Of a DNA stretch of 64,000 bases, positions 1 through 21,452 are shown piece by piece (the first letter of the stretch is position 1; every line of letters starts with the position of its first letter). Below the pieces are notes generated by a model that saw only the letters and a program-made list of their open reading frames with translations, did not search any database and was not told the origin of the DNA. A program made the position numbers and the translations under genes. The DNA comes from Pleodorina starrii (taxonomy: Eukaryota > Chlorophyta > Chlorophyceae > Chlamydomonadales > Volvocaceae): NCBI GenBank assembly GCA_030267565.1, contig BRXU01000003.1, positions 5,369,001 through 5,433,000 of the forward strand, written 5' to 3'.

Positions 1-396
1 GGCGCTGGCCGCTGGCGGTTGGCACTGGCGGCGGCATGGGGCGGGCGGCGGCTGCTCGCAAGCATCCTTGCACGCGCCTTTGGCGCTAGAAGGGAGAGGG
101 CGCCGCGACCGGGTGCTCCCGGTGGTGCTGCATGGCTGGCGGGTGGCAGCCGGTCGGGTTGGGCTGCGGTGGTTCTGGGAACCGAGAGTGCTCGGGCTTG
201 CGACGGCCGGGGACGGCCGCGGCATTCGCCACCCACCGCGAAACCACCTCCTCACCTCGGGACGCGCGCTTCGGCCGCGGCCTCGCCCTCGCCCTTGTGC
301 CACCGTCTCTCCCGGCCCCCTCGCAGCCGCCGCCGCTGTCCCTTGCCCAGACCCCAGACCTTACCACACCCTGCTGGAACTCGCCCCTGGAGCTCG

Positions 397-439
<43 letters not shown>

Positions 440-537
440 CCCGCCTCTGTCCCTGTCCCTGATCCGCGAGTCCGCGGTCCGTGCTCCATGTGCGTGTGCG
501 CCCCTCCTCTCCTCTCCTCCTCTCTTCCTTGCAACAG
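1..537 (+). other. Intron or upstream part of the SDP1-like lipase gene
   Basis: No lipase-like coding sequence is recognisable here. The first exon of the lipase starts at 538 after a good acceptor (ttgcaacag). The lipase family needs a preceding exon with the Gly-x-Ser-x-Gly nucleophile motif, and none is seen, so this stretch is best read as intron. It includes a pure CT tract at about 391-437. Confidence 0.5.
391..437. repeat. (CT)n microsatellite
   Basis: About 47 bases of uninterrupted CT dinucleotides lie in the putative intron just upstream of the first visible lipase exon. The tract may add to the pyrimidine-rich region of that intron. Confidence 0.9.
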
Positions 538-3500
538 TGTGCGGCATCATTGCTACGCGCACCGACGCGGAGCTCCAGGACCTGTTTTCGCGGCTGGACG
601 AGTTCGATGTGGGCTTCTTCTCCAACAGCCGGGCGGTGGAGCTGGTGCAGCACCTCATCAACAAGGGAAGCCTGCAGGTGAGTGCGGGCTTGGGAGCCGT
701 TGAGGACTACAGTGGGGCTTGGGGTAGTTGGACGCGGGTGGTGGGCGGTGGGTTGTGAGGTAGGTGGCGGGGTGGGGCATTGGGGGGGCCTGGCTTGCCT
801 TGGCTGAATGAAAGGGTGCAGTGGAGGTGGGTGGGTGGGTGGGTAGCTGTGCGAGGGGTGCACGCTGGGTGAGTGGGTGGGTGGGTGCTTGCACGGGAAG
901 GTATTTTCACGCGCGCTGCGTTTCGGGGTTTGTAATAGCAGGCCTGCCTCGTCCTCGATCTCGACTTTGCAAAAGAAAATCGCTAAGTTATACGGCTCCG
1001 TGTCGCGCGCAGGACATGACGCACATGATCAAGAAGCTGCGGGGTCTGCTGGGCGACGCCACCTTCCTGGAGGCGTACGAGCGCACCGGTAGGTTGGTGG
1101 TTGGAGGTTGGAGGTTAGTGGTTGGCAATGACTTCGACACGGGCGGCCGCGGCCCTGTCCGGACCGACCGAGGACTTACCGGATCCAAATCTGCCCCCAT
1201 CACGATCATCACCTTACCGGGTCTCTCTTGTCCGCAGGCCGCATCCTGAACGTGACGGTGTGCCCCGCCGACACCAACGAGCCGCCCCGCCTGCTCAACT
1301 ACCTGACCGCCCCCAACGCCATCATCTGGTCGGCGGTGGCCGCCTCGTCGGCCTTCCCGGGGCTCTACCCCGCGCAGCACATCCTGGCGCGGAACAGCCG
1401 CGGGGAGATCATCAGGTGGGTCGGTGGCTGGGGGGGGGGGGCGGGCGCCGAGGCAAGGCTGGGGGCTGCGGGCTTGGGTGCGGGCGAGTTGGGGGCGTTT
1501 GTTGAGGAAGCTGGTACGCTAAATGGGTTTTGTACTCGGTGCGTCATACCGGTACGCGTATGAATGATACGCACGGCGTAGCCGTAGGCGGCACAGGCCT
1601 AAATCGCATTGCGATGTTAAAACCTCCCAGCTGTTGTCCCTCTGTCCCTTTGTCCCTCTGTCCCTTTCCCTCGGTCTGCAGGTTCTCGGCCCAGTCGACC
1701 AACGACTCGCTGGAGCGGCGCTGGCGGGACGGCTCATTGGAGCTCGATTTGCCGGTGCAGGTACGACAAAGCGTGATCTGATCTGGGTCGCCGGTGTCTC
1801 GCCGCCAGCAGGCCTATGCCCGGGGTGTGTTGCTGAACACCTGACGGACTGCTTGCTGCCCTGTGCCCGCACACCCCCCGCCCCTCCCCTCTCCCCACCC
1901 CCCGTGGCAGGCGCTGGGCGAGATGTTCAACTGCAACCACTTTTTGGTCAGCCAGACCAACCCGCACATTGTTCCGCTGCTGAACCTGAAGAAGGCCTTC
2001 AGCCGCAAGTGGGCCAATGTGTTGGAGGCGGAGCTCAAGCACCGCTGCCAGGTGGCGCAGTGGCTGCTGCCCGAGTGGGTGCCGTCAAAGTGGCTCATGC
2101 TCTTCACGCAGGTAGGGGTGTGTATATGTACGTGTCTGTGAGGGTTTGGGGTAGTATCGCGGATAGGCCGGAGCCGAGACGGGAGGGCTGAGCGGAACCG
2201 CGTACCCATGGGGCCGTCACTTGTGGCGTTGCAGATGTCGGGTTCAGGAAAGTGCAAAAAAACGTTAACAGTCACGGAAAGAAGGGACGCACAGCTAAGG
2301 TACCGCGGCGGCCCCTGGCGAACCGCTGGAGCTTGCTCGTGCGTCGTGAGGGTATTCTTTGTACTGCTCACACTCCATCCGTCACACTCGATCGCCACCT
2401 CACCTCACCCCACAACCCCGCACCGCTGTCTGCCCCCCAGGCCTGGGAGGGCGACATCACCATGACGCTGCCGTCTGCGCTGTGGCACATCGGCAAGACC
2501 ATCGTCAACCCCACAACCGAGGAGCTCATCCGGAGCGTCAAGGTGCGGAAGACGAGCGCCTCCCGGCCTGGCTGCCGGCGGGCATGTGTTGCTGATGTTG
2601 CTGTTGTTGTGTTGTCGCTGTGGGCGCGGTTACACGCCCGATGGCCAGGCAAGCAGCCATCCAGCTTTTGCACTCGTCAATCACACCTCGCGGCGGGCCT
2701 TGCGGCGGGGTACCGGCACCAGCGACCGCGATTTGAGTGCGGCACATCGTGAGGATGAGGCTCTAGAATTCTAGTCCCGAGCTCAAGCCATCAGATGAAA
2801 CCGAACCCCTCCGCGCCCGCGCCTGCTGCCGTGCCCGCGCCTGCTCCCGTGCCCGTGCCCGTTGACGCGCCCGAACTATACCTGGTCCACTTGGTTGCAC
2901 GCTGCAGGTCGGCGAGGTGGCGACCTGGGAGAAGCTGAGCGCCATCGAGTGCAACTGCACCATTGAGGCCACCCTGGACAAGTGCCTGGCGCACATTACA
3001 AACCAGGTACAAAAGTATACGGATATACGTATGTACGGACATCATTACTAGGGGCAGGCTGCGGGGCCAGTGCTTGGGTTGGTGGGCCCGTTAGGGGGGT
3101 CGGCGCATCCCGCGCATGGGTACGTGGGTCGGTGCGGCCGGGCAAGCTAAACTTGGACTGGAAAATTCCGTAACTGGCTCGCCCGCTTGGCTCGTTTTTG
3201 TCTGCTGATCGGTCAGTCAGTCGTCGTGCCTTCCAGACTGAAACCCGGCGTGTCTCCCCTGCCCGCCCAGGTCCGCGGCTACCGGCTGCAGCGGATGCAC
3301 AACCGCATCCCCTCGTGGCTCCACATGTCGGCGGTCGGCCTGCCAGCCGTGGCGTCCTGGGGCGGCAGCGAGTTCGCGGAGGCGGCGGCGGGGGCGGCGC
3401 GGCACCACGCATCCTGGGGCTCCCCCAGTGCCTTCGACGACGAGGCGGCGGCGGCTGCCGCTGCCGCCGCCGGTGGCGACGGCGCCGTGGCCGGAGCCAT

Positions 3501-4569
3501 CGGCGTCGGCGCGCTCGGCGGTGCGGCCGTTGAGGCGGCGGCCGAGGCGCCGCTGCCGGCGGCGCCGTCGCCGGCCGCCAGCGGCGCCGTCAACCTACGC
3601 CGCGCGTCGCCGTCGACGCATCCGCTGGCGGTGGCGGCGTCGATGACGTCATCCACCCTGGCGCTGCTCAATCTGGGCGGTGGCAATGTCGTCGGCGGTG
3701 GCAGCGCCATCCTGGCGCCGGTGTCGCCGCCGCGCGGCGGCCCCGTCGCCGGCGGCGGCGGCATGCTGCCCTTCCCCGGCGGCAGCCCGGTGCGCGGCGG
3801 CGGCCGCGCCAGCGCTTCGTCGTTCAGCCTCGTGGGCATGATGGGCGGCGAACACCGTCAGGTGTTGGCGCGCGGCGGCCGCGGCAGCGACGGCGGCGGC
3901 GCCCTCGGCAGCGCCGTCAACGGCAGCGGCGGCAGCTTTGCGATGGGTCTGGGCCTCGGCGGCATGGCCAGCGCCGCCGGCGCGGTCGCGACGGGCGTGC
4001 CAACAGCGGGCTACATGCTCGACGGCGGCGTTGCGGCGCGCCTGCCGCCGTCGCCGCCGCGGCGGTACGGCTTGATGGCGGGCTTCAGCGGTGGCGGTGC
4101 CGCCGCCGCCGCCGCCGGCGCCGGGCGCGCCGTCCCGCCGACGCTACCGACCTGGGTTGACGCCGCGTCGGAGTGCGAGGACAGCGCTTCGGACGCCGCC
4201 GCGGCCACCGGCAGCGGCGCCGCTAGCAGCTCCGCCGCCGCCACTGCCGGCAGCTCTGGCACCGCCGCCGGCGGCGGAACCGACGGAATCCGCCTTAGCA
4301 AGGAGCTCCTGGATCTTGCCTACTGTGACTGTACTGACAGCTCGGCCTGTGATCTGTGGTCCGCGCTGCTGCCGCTGGCAAGACAGAGCGTCAGCCTGGG
4401 TGAGTCGACGCCGACGCTGCACGGCAGCCACCACCAGCGCAACGCGGCGCAGCAGCAGGCGCACCGCGCCGGCGGCAGTGCGGGCTTCGGCGGCCCGGGT
4501 GGCGGCGGCGGCGGCTGCGCGCAGGGCGCGGGCGCGGACGGCGACTCGCTCGACGTGTTTGCGTACTGA
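538..4569 (+). CDS. SDP1-type patatin triacylglycerol lipase, 3' part (5' end outside window)
   Basis: Hydrolyses stored triacylglycerol at lipid droplets, by homology to plant SUGAR-DEPENDENT1 and yeast Tgl3/4/5. Eight exons join in phase: 538-677, 1013-1088, 1238-1415, 1682-1760, 1911-2111, 2441-2542, 2908-3006, 3271-4569. Family signatures in order are ATRTDAEL, EAYERTGRILNVTVCP, EPPRLLNYLTAPNAIIWSAV, SSAFPGLY, RRWRDGSLELDLP (holding the catalytic Asp of the Ser-Asp dyad), FLVSQTNPHI, WEGDITMTLP and WEKLSAIECNCTIE. The catalytic Ser motif must lie in an exon left of the window. After the conserved core (RRLQ-like segment near 3280) the last exon adds about 400 residues rich in Ala, Gly and Ser, with no recognised domain; this tail is much longer than in land-plant SDP1. 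All introns are GT-AG. The family call is secure; substrate and localisation are inferred. Confidence 0.92.
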
Positions 4570-7500
4570 GCGCGACTGAGGCTGCGGCGCCGGCGGCAAG
4601 GGCCATCGGCATTGGCAGTCGGGAGGCGGCGGTGGCGGCAGAGAGGAGCTGAAGAGGGGCACCCTCCCCTGACAACAGGGGACGAGGCGAGGAGGCAGCG
4701 CACCCGAGCCGTCGGAGGGAGCGGTACCAAGACGGCGGGCGAGTATTCCACGAGTGGTCGAACGCGTTCGGGGCGTCAGTTTTGACGGACGGGACCCGGG
4801 CGGGACGCGCCCAGAGCCCCTTGTTCGCCCGCTCGCGCCCGCGCAGCAACAGCAGCAGCGGCGGAAAGGAACGCATCCGAACGAACGCTCATGCCATGAA
4901 GGCGGTCAGTGAGGCGACCGGTGAGGTGGGGTGAGGTGCTTCAACCGACCAGAACGCCTAGTTGAGACTATTACGCTGTCGTGAGTGCGACAAGGTCCTT
5001 TTTCGACCGCTCTTGGAGCCTCACTCGTCGTAACGTCGTAAGTTACTCGCCATGATGTCGTAAGCACCTACCAGCCAATTTGCGAGTGGGAATCCTACCA
5101 ACCCAACCAAGGGCGCGTTCGCAGCTCTCACCCATCCGGTGTGTGCGGGTGGTTTGTGTGTGCGTATGCCCGTACTTCCGGAGCGGACCTCCCAAATCTC
5201 CCGCCTTCGTTCGTGTGGGGGGGGAACGGCGCCGGGCGGGTCTCGGCTGCTGCGACTGCCTCTATTGTTGTTGGGACCTGGCTTTGGTGGGCTTTGTTGT
5301 ACCCAAGCGGAGGGACGTGGCCCATATGTTTTCCGTATGGCCTCCAGTAGCCGATATCGCCCATGTCGCCAAACGAACCGACGCGACCACCACCAAACAG
5401 CCGAGCCGGGCCTGGACGCGCTGGGCTGGGAGGAGCCGGGCAGAGGCCTGGAGTAGCCGGGCAGAGGCCTCGCGCGGGTGTACATAAAGACCATTAAATC
5501 ATGCGCGAGGTCTGGTCGGTGCGGCTCGCAGCACTGGGGACGGAAGTGGACAGGTTGGATCAGACGGCCGGGCGAGGTGGCGATGGCAGCCGAGGGGGGC
5601 GGTGCTATTTCACAGCTCGGGACACGCGGCGCCAAAACCGCACGCGGCGTGGCGCGGCGCGGCGCGGTGGTGGGCGCCAGCGCAAGGAGAGCGGCTCATG
5701 GCGGGTTCAGGGAGTGGTGGTGCTGTAGTGCGGTGTGCGGCTGTGTGTGTATGTGATGGGGGCGCGGGCTGGGGAGATTGTGGGTTTAGGCTGGGGGCCG
5801 GCGGCGCGATGTTTGGGAGGGCTGGGCAGTACCAGGTTGGGCAGCGGCGGGAATGAGATTGGCGGAAGGTGGGGAGGGGGAGACGAGGTGGGTTACAGCA
5901 GGAGCGCACACTTGAAAGACCTTTCTGATGCCTTTCCACGCCATCCCGCCCAACCCTATGGGCCGGTATGGCGGTGATGGTGGCGGCGGCTGGGCGCCGA
6001 GCTGCGCTGAGACAAAATGACGAGACGTCGCTGTTGTGCCTTGTGCTTGTGCTTTTTTGATTGCACTTCTTTAGGCCCTTGCTACCATACTGCTGGCCCC
6101 CCCCCCAGACGCAACGAATACCAAGGAATAACGGCGTGTGCGTGTGTGCGATTGCGGGTTCTTCGCAACTCGGGTCGGTCGGGACGTGGGGACTGCAGGT
6201 GGCAGCGACTGTGGTGTGTTCACTCCACTAGGCACAAACCCGACGATGCCCCCGGCACCTTTCAAGGCGTGCCTGGACGTTCTGTATGCACATACATGCA
6301 CACACACACACGAACATGCGCGCACGTACGCATGTGTATTCGTCCTCTCGAACGCCGTCGTGTTGCCCGTCGTGTAGCGACGTGTACCAGCGTAGGACTG
6401 TACGATCCATCCCCGACAGCGCGAGTGTCGTATGCGTGGGCACACACCGATCGTACAATGTCCACAGTACACGGACGGCGGCCTTGCGGGGGCGGGGTTA
6501 TGATGCGGGGCGGTGACGGTGACGGCGCAGGGACTTGTGGAGGGATGCAAAGCGGTGCGGGCATGCGGCGGGAGGGAGGGGAGCAGATGCGCGAGGGGCT
6601 GTGAGAGGAGGAGTGCGGGGGGCATTCTTCCCGCGTGTGGTGCGTGTGATGATGGAACCCGCAACGAGGGGATGCCGGAGGGCAGCTATGAGGAGGGAAA
6701 CGAGGGAAAGAGAGAGAGAGGGAGGGACAGGAACGGACAGGAGCAACGGCAGAGCACGCGCACGCAAGCGGGGTGTATGCGTGTGCATGTGCACGGTATG
6801 TGTATGTGTTTGTGGCCCAGCGGCGGGCGCCGGGTGGGGCTGCGCTGGTCCTTGGCTCACCGCCCTTGGCGGAAAATGAGTGAGGTGGGGTTTTGCCATG
6901 GTTGCGATGTGTGTATGTGGTTTTGTTTGAGCTGTGCGTGTGAGGGAAGGGAGGGCAGCCATCGGAGTGTGTGTGTGTGTGTGCGGTTGTGTATGATATC
7001 ATACTCCGGACGTATAACGGCACAGCTCTGCCGGCATCCGGTCTCTGGGGGCAAAGTCCACGGCAGGGCTTTGGGGCATTTGTGTGGTGAGGCTTTGAGC
7101 TGCCAGGGGGGCAGACGCCAATAAAGTGAATGGGCGTGTGGTGTGTGGCTTAGCTGTTGGATAATTTCTTTACCTTTTCTGTATTCCTGCGTGAACTGGG
7201 CGGCCCAGGCGGGCAGATTCGAGGCCGGTCCCTCCGTGTCTCCTCAGCCGCGTCTCCTCATCCTCCGTGGCTGGCTGGCTGGCAGCGTGGGCGGAAGCGT
7301 GGGAAGGTGGTCGGTGGAGCGGGGCGAGGCGTGCGGAGCGCTGGACGGGTCGCCAGCAGAACACAGCACAACATCAAGAGGGTCGCGGAGTGCCGCAATA
7401 CTGTACTGTGTAGGCAGGTAGGCTCGTACGAATTTTCGCACCGTACGTGATGTCGTAGCGCTGATTACAGTTGCAGTACTGGTGTTTTGGTAGCGGTGGC

Positions 7501-9314
7501 TTGTGTTGGCGTCAACTGACGACCGTTTGGTTTGGCCGTGGCCACCGGCGACAACTGGTGCAAACGGCAAAGTTTGTCGATTGCAGCGCTGGAACCGAAA
7601 GGAAAGCCTTGAGCTTGGAAAGCCTTGCTGTCTCTGTTTGGGCGGGGGTAGATGCGGGCTTCGGGCCGCGTGGGCGCACGCACGCACTTTTTCCCAAGAA
7701 ATGTTTGTGGGGGCAAGGCCGCGGGGTCGGGACCGGGGGGCGGGGAAGGGTTGTGCCCCCTGCAGACCATTGAGCGTACCATTTGCGCCCCTGGGCAGGG
7801 AATAGCCCTTCATGGCCTCGGACTGTGTGGGAGTGATTCAACCCTGGCCCTGTTTTCTCGACGGCCTGTTTAGTTCTTTGCTGTTGCGTAGTGTACGTCT
7901 TCCGTACGGTATTGTGCGGTACCTGTGGATTTGGATCATGTATGCCCGCACGCTACCCAGCCCACTTGGCAGCGGACTGGTTGAGTGCGGGTTCATCTTC
8001 CTTTCCCAGCTTTTCAAACAGACCGATCTTACGTGCGCAGTTGTTGCATCATCCAAATACACGTCTGTGCGCAGCGTTGTGCACGCACAGGGACGAGAGG
8101 CGGCGGCGGAGGGGCACCCGCCATGGATTTTTGATTGGTTCATGTCCATGATTTCTGCTGAATCCGTACCCACACTGCCAATTTTTAATTCCTGTGCGCT
8201 TCTAGAGGCGCTGCTGGCATTGAAGTGCTCTGTTGATTTTGCTTCCCGGGAGGGAGAAGCGGAGATCTGTTGTGCGGGGGCTGTGTGTGTCACGGGGATG
8301 GGGAGCTTGGCACGGCCACGATTTGCAGAGGCGCGAGTGCGCGGGTACGTGCATACGGATGCCGAGGATTTCCCTTTGAATACATCAAGTGTGTGTGTGC
8401 GACATGTTGCATATGAAAAGCGTAATCTTGGCTGTTTCGTTTCTTGTGCGGGTGCGTGTGGCGCGGCGCGGCTGGAGGTGCAGTTGGTGCACGGTGGCAC
8501 CACATGTGCAGTTCAGTGGGCAGCACAGCAACGCAAGTGAGGGCCAGCGGAGATGATGGGACTTGTCCGATGCGGCAACCGCTGCTGCAGGTCGTAATGG
8601 AAACGACTCCTGAAGTCTCTCGGTACGGCAACACCCACAAACGTACGGCGGCTACGCCCTGGGCTGCACAATACCTTTGACACCTTCAGACAGCTCTGCC
8701 ATACAAGAAGCGCTGGTCAGAGGCCGGCCAAGCTCTGAATTCCACGAAGCTTTCGGGGCTCCGAAACTTTTACAGCTCAACGGCCTGGCCATTTCGCTTG
8801 GAGCCTCGGACTGCTTGCATAATACATGTGCACATCCTAGGAGCGTCATTTAATATAAGGCAAAATTGTGGAAGTGAAATATGCAGATAAGTTCCAATGA
8901 CTGTGCACGGTGACGGTGGCGGAACCTTCCATAATAAAGATATATTCGACCTTGCTGCTGGAATGCAGTATAATCTGATCACGTTTTAAGCAGCGCTTGA
9001 ATCGACGTTCCACGCTTGAAGTGGCGTTGGAGCTGCAGCATTGCAAGCGTCATCGCAGCGGGGCTTCGGCCTTCGGGGCTGCCTGGACTGCCTGCACAAT
9101 TCACAGTTGTGCGTTTCCAAACGTGGGTTACAGCCTCGGAGCCAGCTTTACTACGCAGCTTCGCATAGGTGTGCTGGCCGTCCCCGACGACCCAGCTACC
9201 AGCAGCCCCAGTCAGCCCCTTCGGCATATACATCGGTTTTGGGGCAGTCCTCCCCATCGCCGCCGGACCCCCAAGCACCACCCCGCTCCCCAGCTGCCCT
9301 GAAAACCCGGCGGC
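4570..9314. other. Intergenic / 3' UTR region without recognised gene
   Basis: This stretch holds the 3' untranslated region of the lipase and the upstream region of the next gene. I see short CA and GT repeats (for example near 6297-6312 and 6967-6983) but no exon with family similarity. A 242-codon open frame at 7812-8540 has no domain signature and no splice partners. No TGTAA polyadenylation signal was spotted, so the lipase transcript end is undefined. Confidence 0.5.
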
Positions 9315-17442
<8,128 letters not shown>

Positions 17443-20245
17443 GGGCAGATGCAGGAGGCGGGTTGGGCAGCGGCGAACTGCAGCGAAAGAGCTGAACCGG
17501 GGCGCGACGCGGGCTGACGGAACCCCAGCAATGCAGACGCAGAGACACAGACACAGACACAGACGCGGATGCATAGGGCGCGGTGCCGGGCGCGGGCGCA
17601 TCAACAGCTCATCAGCCCCCACCCCAACCCAATGGGTCCCACCGTTAGCGCTAGGCGCCTTGGCACACTTGACTTTCGGCGGGAGCGTTGGAGCCTCTCT
17701 TTTTGTTTCGGTTTATGAGATGTGGGAGATGTGGGTTTGGTTTACCGGGAGTTGGAGTTGAGGCGGGTGCGGTCCGGTCCGGTCCCGTGCGGGCAGTTTG
17801 AAGGTCCCCCGGGTAGGCAGTTTGAAGGTGCTGGGCAGCGGTTCCCCCACAGCCCTGGGTGCGTAGGCACTAGGCAGACAGGCAGGCGCGTGTTGAGGCT
17901 TTAGCGGTGCCTCGTCGGTGCGTTGCATTTCGTTCCGTGATGACACTGTTGTTGTTGTTGTTGTTGTTGTGGTGGTGGTGGTGGTGGTGGTGGTGGTGGT
18001 TGGGCGAAGCAATCGCTGTTTTTGTTTTTGTGAAGCGGATTCCGGTACGTACGTATGTAGGTGCGTTTCCGGGAAGCAGATTTTCTGAAGAAAGGGATCC
18101 CGGGCCATCAGCTGCTGCTGCTGCTGCTGCTGGTCTCCCGCTGAGGGCGCTGCTGCTGTCTAAAGAGACAACTCCTGCCCCGCCCCAGCTCGTGCCCCAA
18201 CTCCGCGTTCGTGCTACCGGTGATCGCGGCGCGGTTGTCGTCCGCGACGTCAGGAAGCTCTGACAACGAACAAGGAGGGACAAGAGTATCGAGGGGGAGG
18301 GGGGCAGATGTAGCCTTACTTACCCCTCTGCAATTGCGCAGCGGCTACTTCGCGCGTGCAGTGGCGGTGCTCCCCGCTCTCTCTCTCAGAAGTATCCGGG
18401 AAGCGTGTGACGGTGTGGGATGCCGCCGCCGGGTTGGGGTCCCTTGGGAGCCTTGCTCCGGAACCACGGGATCGCGCCGGCGCGCATTCCTCGCATGACG
18501 CTGCTTCGCACGATGCAGAAGACGCTCCGACTGCTTCAGTCAGCAGGCTGCGCAGGCCACCGCCGCCACGGCAGCAGCAGCAGCAGCAGGGCCTCCGCCA
18601 CACACAGCCTAAAGTCCGCCCTGACGACGACGATGACACTCGCTGCTGCTGCTGCTTGGTTGGGGCAGCAGCAAACGCCGCGGTAGATATTCGGTAGGTG
18701 GCCGTCGGCAGCGCGTAGCTGCGGCCGCGCGGCGCTGTGGCGATGACTGACCGGGGCAGGGCCGTTCGCAACCCTCGCAAGCGGAAGCTCTGGACATTAC
18801 ACTCGGAGGAGGTGATTCGCCTGAACGGACTGTTGCGATGAGTACCGTCAGCAGGAAAGGCGCTGCAGCCTTGCAGCGATGGGGGTAGCACGATGGCTGC
18901 CGATGGGTGTCGAAGCCCGCCGCCGCGATAATGAGCTGCTGATAACAGCGGTGGGAGTGCCCTGGGCTGGATCGGCGGAAGGGGCGCAGGGCGCGGTGTC
19001 CAGCTGCAAGGGAGAGGCTAGACGGGTGCGCGGTAAGCGGCTCGGAATGGGGAGAGGGGCGGTGGGGCAGCGCCGTCCTGCGCCGTTGCCTGATGTGGTC
19101 CCCTCCTGCTTCTCCCTGTTTCCGAGCCTTGAGCTGTGTAGCTGGGACGCCAGACTTGACTCAAGGAGATCGGCTTCAGTGCACGAAAGCTGGGAACTGG
19201 CTGGCAAATTGAGACCCGATGCAACCTTACATCTCTCAGCTCGTCCTCGTTGCGTTGCATATCCCGATAACTTCGTCATGTGTGCTTGCGGGTGGTTTGG
19301 TATCGAGGGCGCAATTGTGGGTTTTGGGGTTTGTCGGTCCGCTGTGTGCGCGTGTGGGAGCTGGCGTCGGCCGCTCCGAGACGTGTTGTGTGGGTTCGTT
19401 CCTAGGTCGTACGCGATGCCTCACCTGCCTCGCCCAGGCGTGAGTGCACGCTCGTAGTGCTGCCTGGACACCAAATGGCGAACAGGCTCTATTGCTGCTC
19501 AGCTGTTAAAGTTTCATCATCGCATTTTAGATTGCGTCATTGCGACGCTTGCTGCAATCTGACAAGCTGCGGTCTGGTGGACTGGACGGGGATTCCACAG
19601 GCGGAGTGTCTACCTGCCGCATTTGGAGGCCTCTCGTTACATCGCCCCCTCGTGTAGTTTTGGACACCGCTTGGTGAGTTCAGTTCGCTGCGCGGGAGAT
19701 TACGGGCACCCGCATCATACAGAACGCAGCACGGCGTGCGGTGTGCGGTGTGCTTTGGCGGTCGGCCGGACCGATGCCCTTCGGGTTGCGTACTGCTGTC
19801 ACCCGGACATATGCGCCCCGGTGGCCCGGCGTAGTACTGGTAGATGCAAGCGCCGCCTTGCAAGGCCCGAAACAGCGTTAGCGGCTGTGTTGGCTGCGGT
19901 GGCTTTGGCGAAGAAAGGAGTCGGTTGTGTGTGTTGCCGGCGCGCGCTTATCCCCCGCTTGGACGGCAGCAACGGGTCGCTCGTAGCGGCGAGAAGAGAA
20001 AACTATACGTCAACACAATAACGGTATCTTCACGGCATGTGGCACTTTCGTGGCAGTAGCAGTTTGCGGTGGTTGGGATCCAGGGCGAAACAAATGACAC
20101 GGTGCGAGAGGCTCTAGAGCCCGCTGCAACAAACAACATCCGTGTGCCCCCTTCCCCTCCCCCATCGATCTTTCGTCCACGGGCAGACGGCTCCCCCCGC
20201 CCTCCTCCAGCAGCAAGTTCTCCCGGCAGCAAGTTACCCCCAAAG
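17443..20245. other. Intergenic region with trinucleotide repeats, no recognised gene
   Basis: Follows the stop of the long pseudo-exonuclease gene. It holds a (GTT)n-(GGT)n tract at about 17948-18001 and CTG/CAG tracts near 18111-18132 and 18571-18590. Open frames here are short and show no family similarity or spliced continuation. Confidence 0.5.
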
Positions 20246-21452
20246 ATGCAGGTCAAGGTGACGTGGGGGGCAGCGGGCAAGGGGCCGGGGCAAGAGTGAA
20301 GAGGGCGAGAGGGAAGGCCCAAGGCATCGTGCACCTAAGAGCTCCTCCGAGCGTCCGGAACCGCCGGAATCTGGGCGTGGACGCCCTTTCGTCACGTGTT
20401 GTTACTGGGTCCTTTCTGCGCTTGCTTGGCTTGTTAAGGACGCCATACCCCTCTCGTCTCCTTCCCCCCTTCACACGCACAGGTGAAGCTGCTGACCCCC
20501 ACCCCCAAATTTCCGGCTGGCTCGGAGGTACGGCGCGGCGGCTAGCCCGACGCGCGCGCGCCGCAATCGGTCACATCCGGTGTAGTGCGGCATGCCCATG
20601 TAGCGGTACACGGCCCGTACACGCCCTGCGGTTCCAACCGCCAATCCGTTCGTTCCGCGAAGCGGTTTCTGCACGGCACGGCGCGCCGCAGCCAAGGCTC
20701 GCTGCCGTCACCGTAGCCGCCAGGCGCGCGGCTGCTCAACGACCCAACGGAACGGCACACCCGAGTACGCAAATGGCAGCGCACCCACCCACCCTGCGCA
20801 TAGCAGCGCACGCCAATGCCCCCCGGCCATGCCAAGTTCCCAACCCGCGGCCCCGACTCTTCCACTCTTGGCTCCCAACAACGACTTCCCGGTTGACTTG
20901 AGTGTCTGGTTGGCTTGGTTGTTTGGTTGTTTGGTTGGTTAGCAGGTGACGGTTGAGCTGGAGGCCGATACGCCCATGCACGTGGTGAAGACCCAGCTTG
21001 CGGCCGCCACCGGTCTGGAGGTGCGGTACCAGCGGGTGATGCTGGCGGGCATTGGCGCCATGGTGCTGCTGGACAAGCGGTGAGGGGGGGAGGAGGGAGG
21101 GAGGGAGGGGTTTGGTCTTTGGAGGGAGGGAGGAAGGGAGGGAGAGAGGGAGGGAGGGAGAGAGGAGGCCCTGGGGGGGGGAGACCCTGAGGGCTGAGGC
21201 TTAGCTGAGGGGTGGCGGCGATGGGCGCTGGACGAGCCCCCGCAGTGGGGTGGGGCGGGGCTGAGAACCTGCCCGGCCCCCCACATGTGTGTGTATGTGT
21301 GCGGCGCTTTCCCCCGTGTGTGTGTATGCAGGAGCAACATCGGTGCCAGCTACTGTGGCTCCACAAACAACCTCTATTTCGCGACGCTGCCCTCGTCCGA
21401 GGCGCCGACGGAGCGAAAGGCGGCGGCGGCGGCGGCGCCGTCTGCGCATTGA
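20246..21452 (+). CDS. Small ubiquitin-like domain protein
   Basis: Four exons join in phase: 20246-20257, 20483-20527, 20946-21079 and 21332-21452, giving about 103 residues. The product starts MQVK and continues KFPAGSEVTVELEADTP, VVKTQLAAATGLEVRYQRVML, then CGSTNNLYFATLP. This is the order of strand 1, strand 2, the main helix, strand 3 and the last strand of a beta-grasp ubiquitin-like fold. The helix-strand spacing is close to the UBL of proteasomal USP14/Ubp6. The chain ends in an Ala-rich tail without a C-terminal Gly-Gly, so it is unlikely to be conjugated; a binding or adaptor role is inferred. Exon 1 is tiny, and its donor could be at 20252 (AG|GTCAAG) instead of 20258 (AG|GTGACG), which removes two residues. 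It sits between the two pseudo-exonuclease paralogues, and no partner is identified. Confidence 0.68.

Noticed and set aside
2208..2300. A coding-looking stretch starting near 2236 (MSGSGKCKKT)
   Set aside because: It lies in the intron between lipase exons 2111 and 2441, which join in phase and match the family without it.
7812..8540. A 242-codon open frame on the plus strand
   Set aside because: No domain, no splice partners, and composition like the surrounding gene-free DNA.
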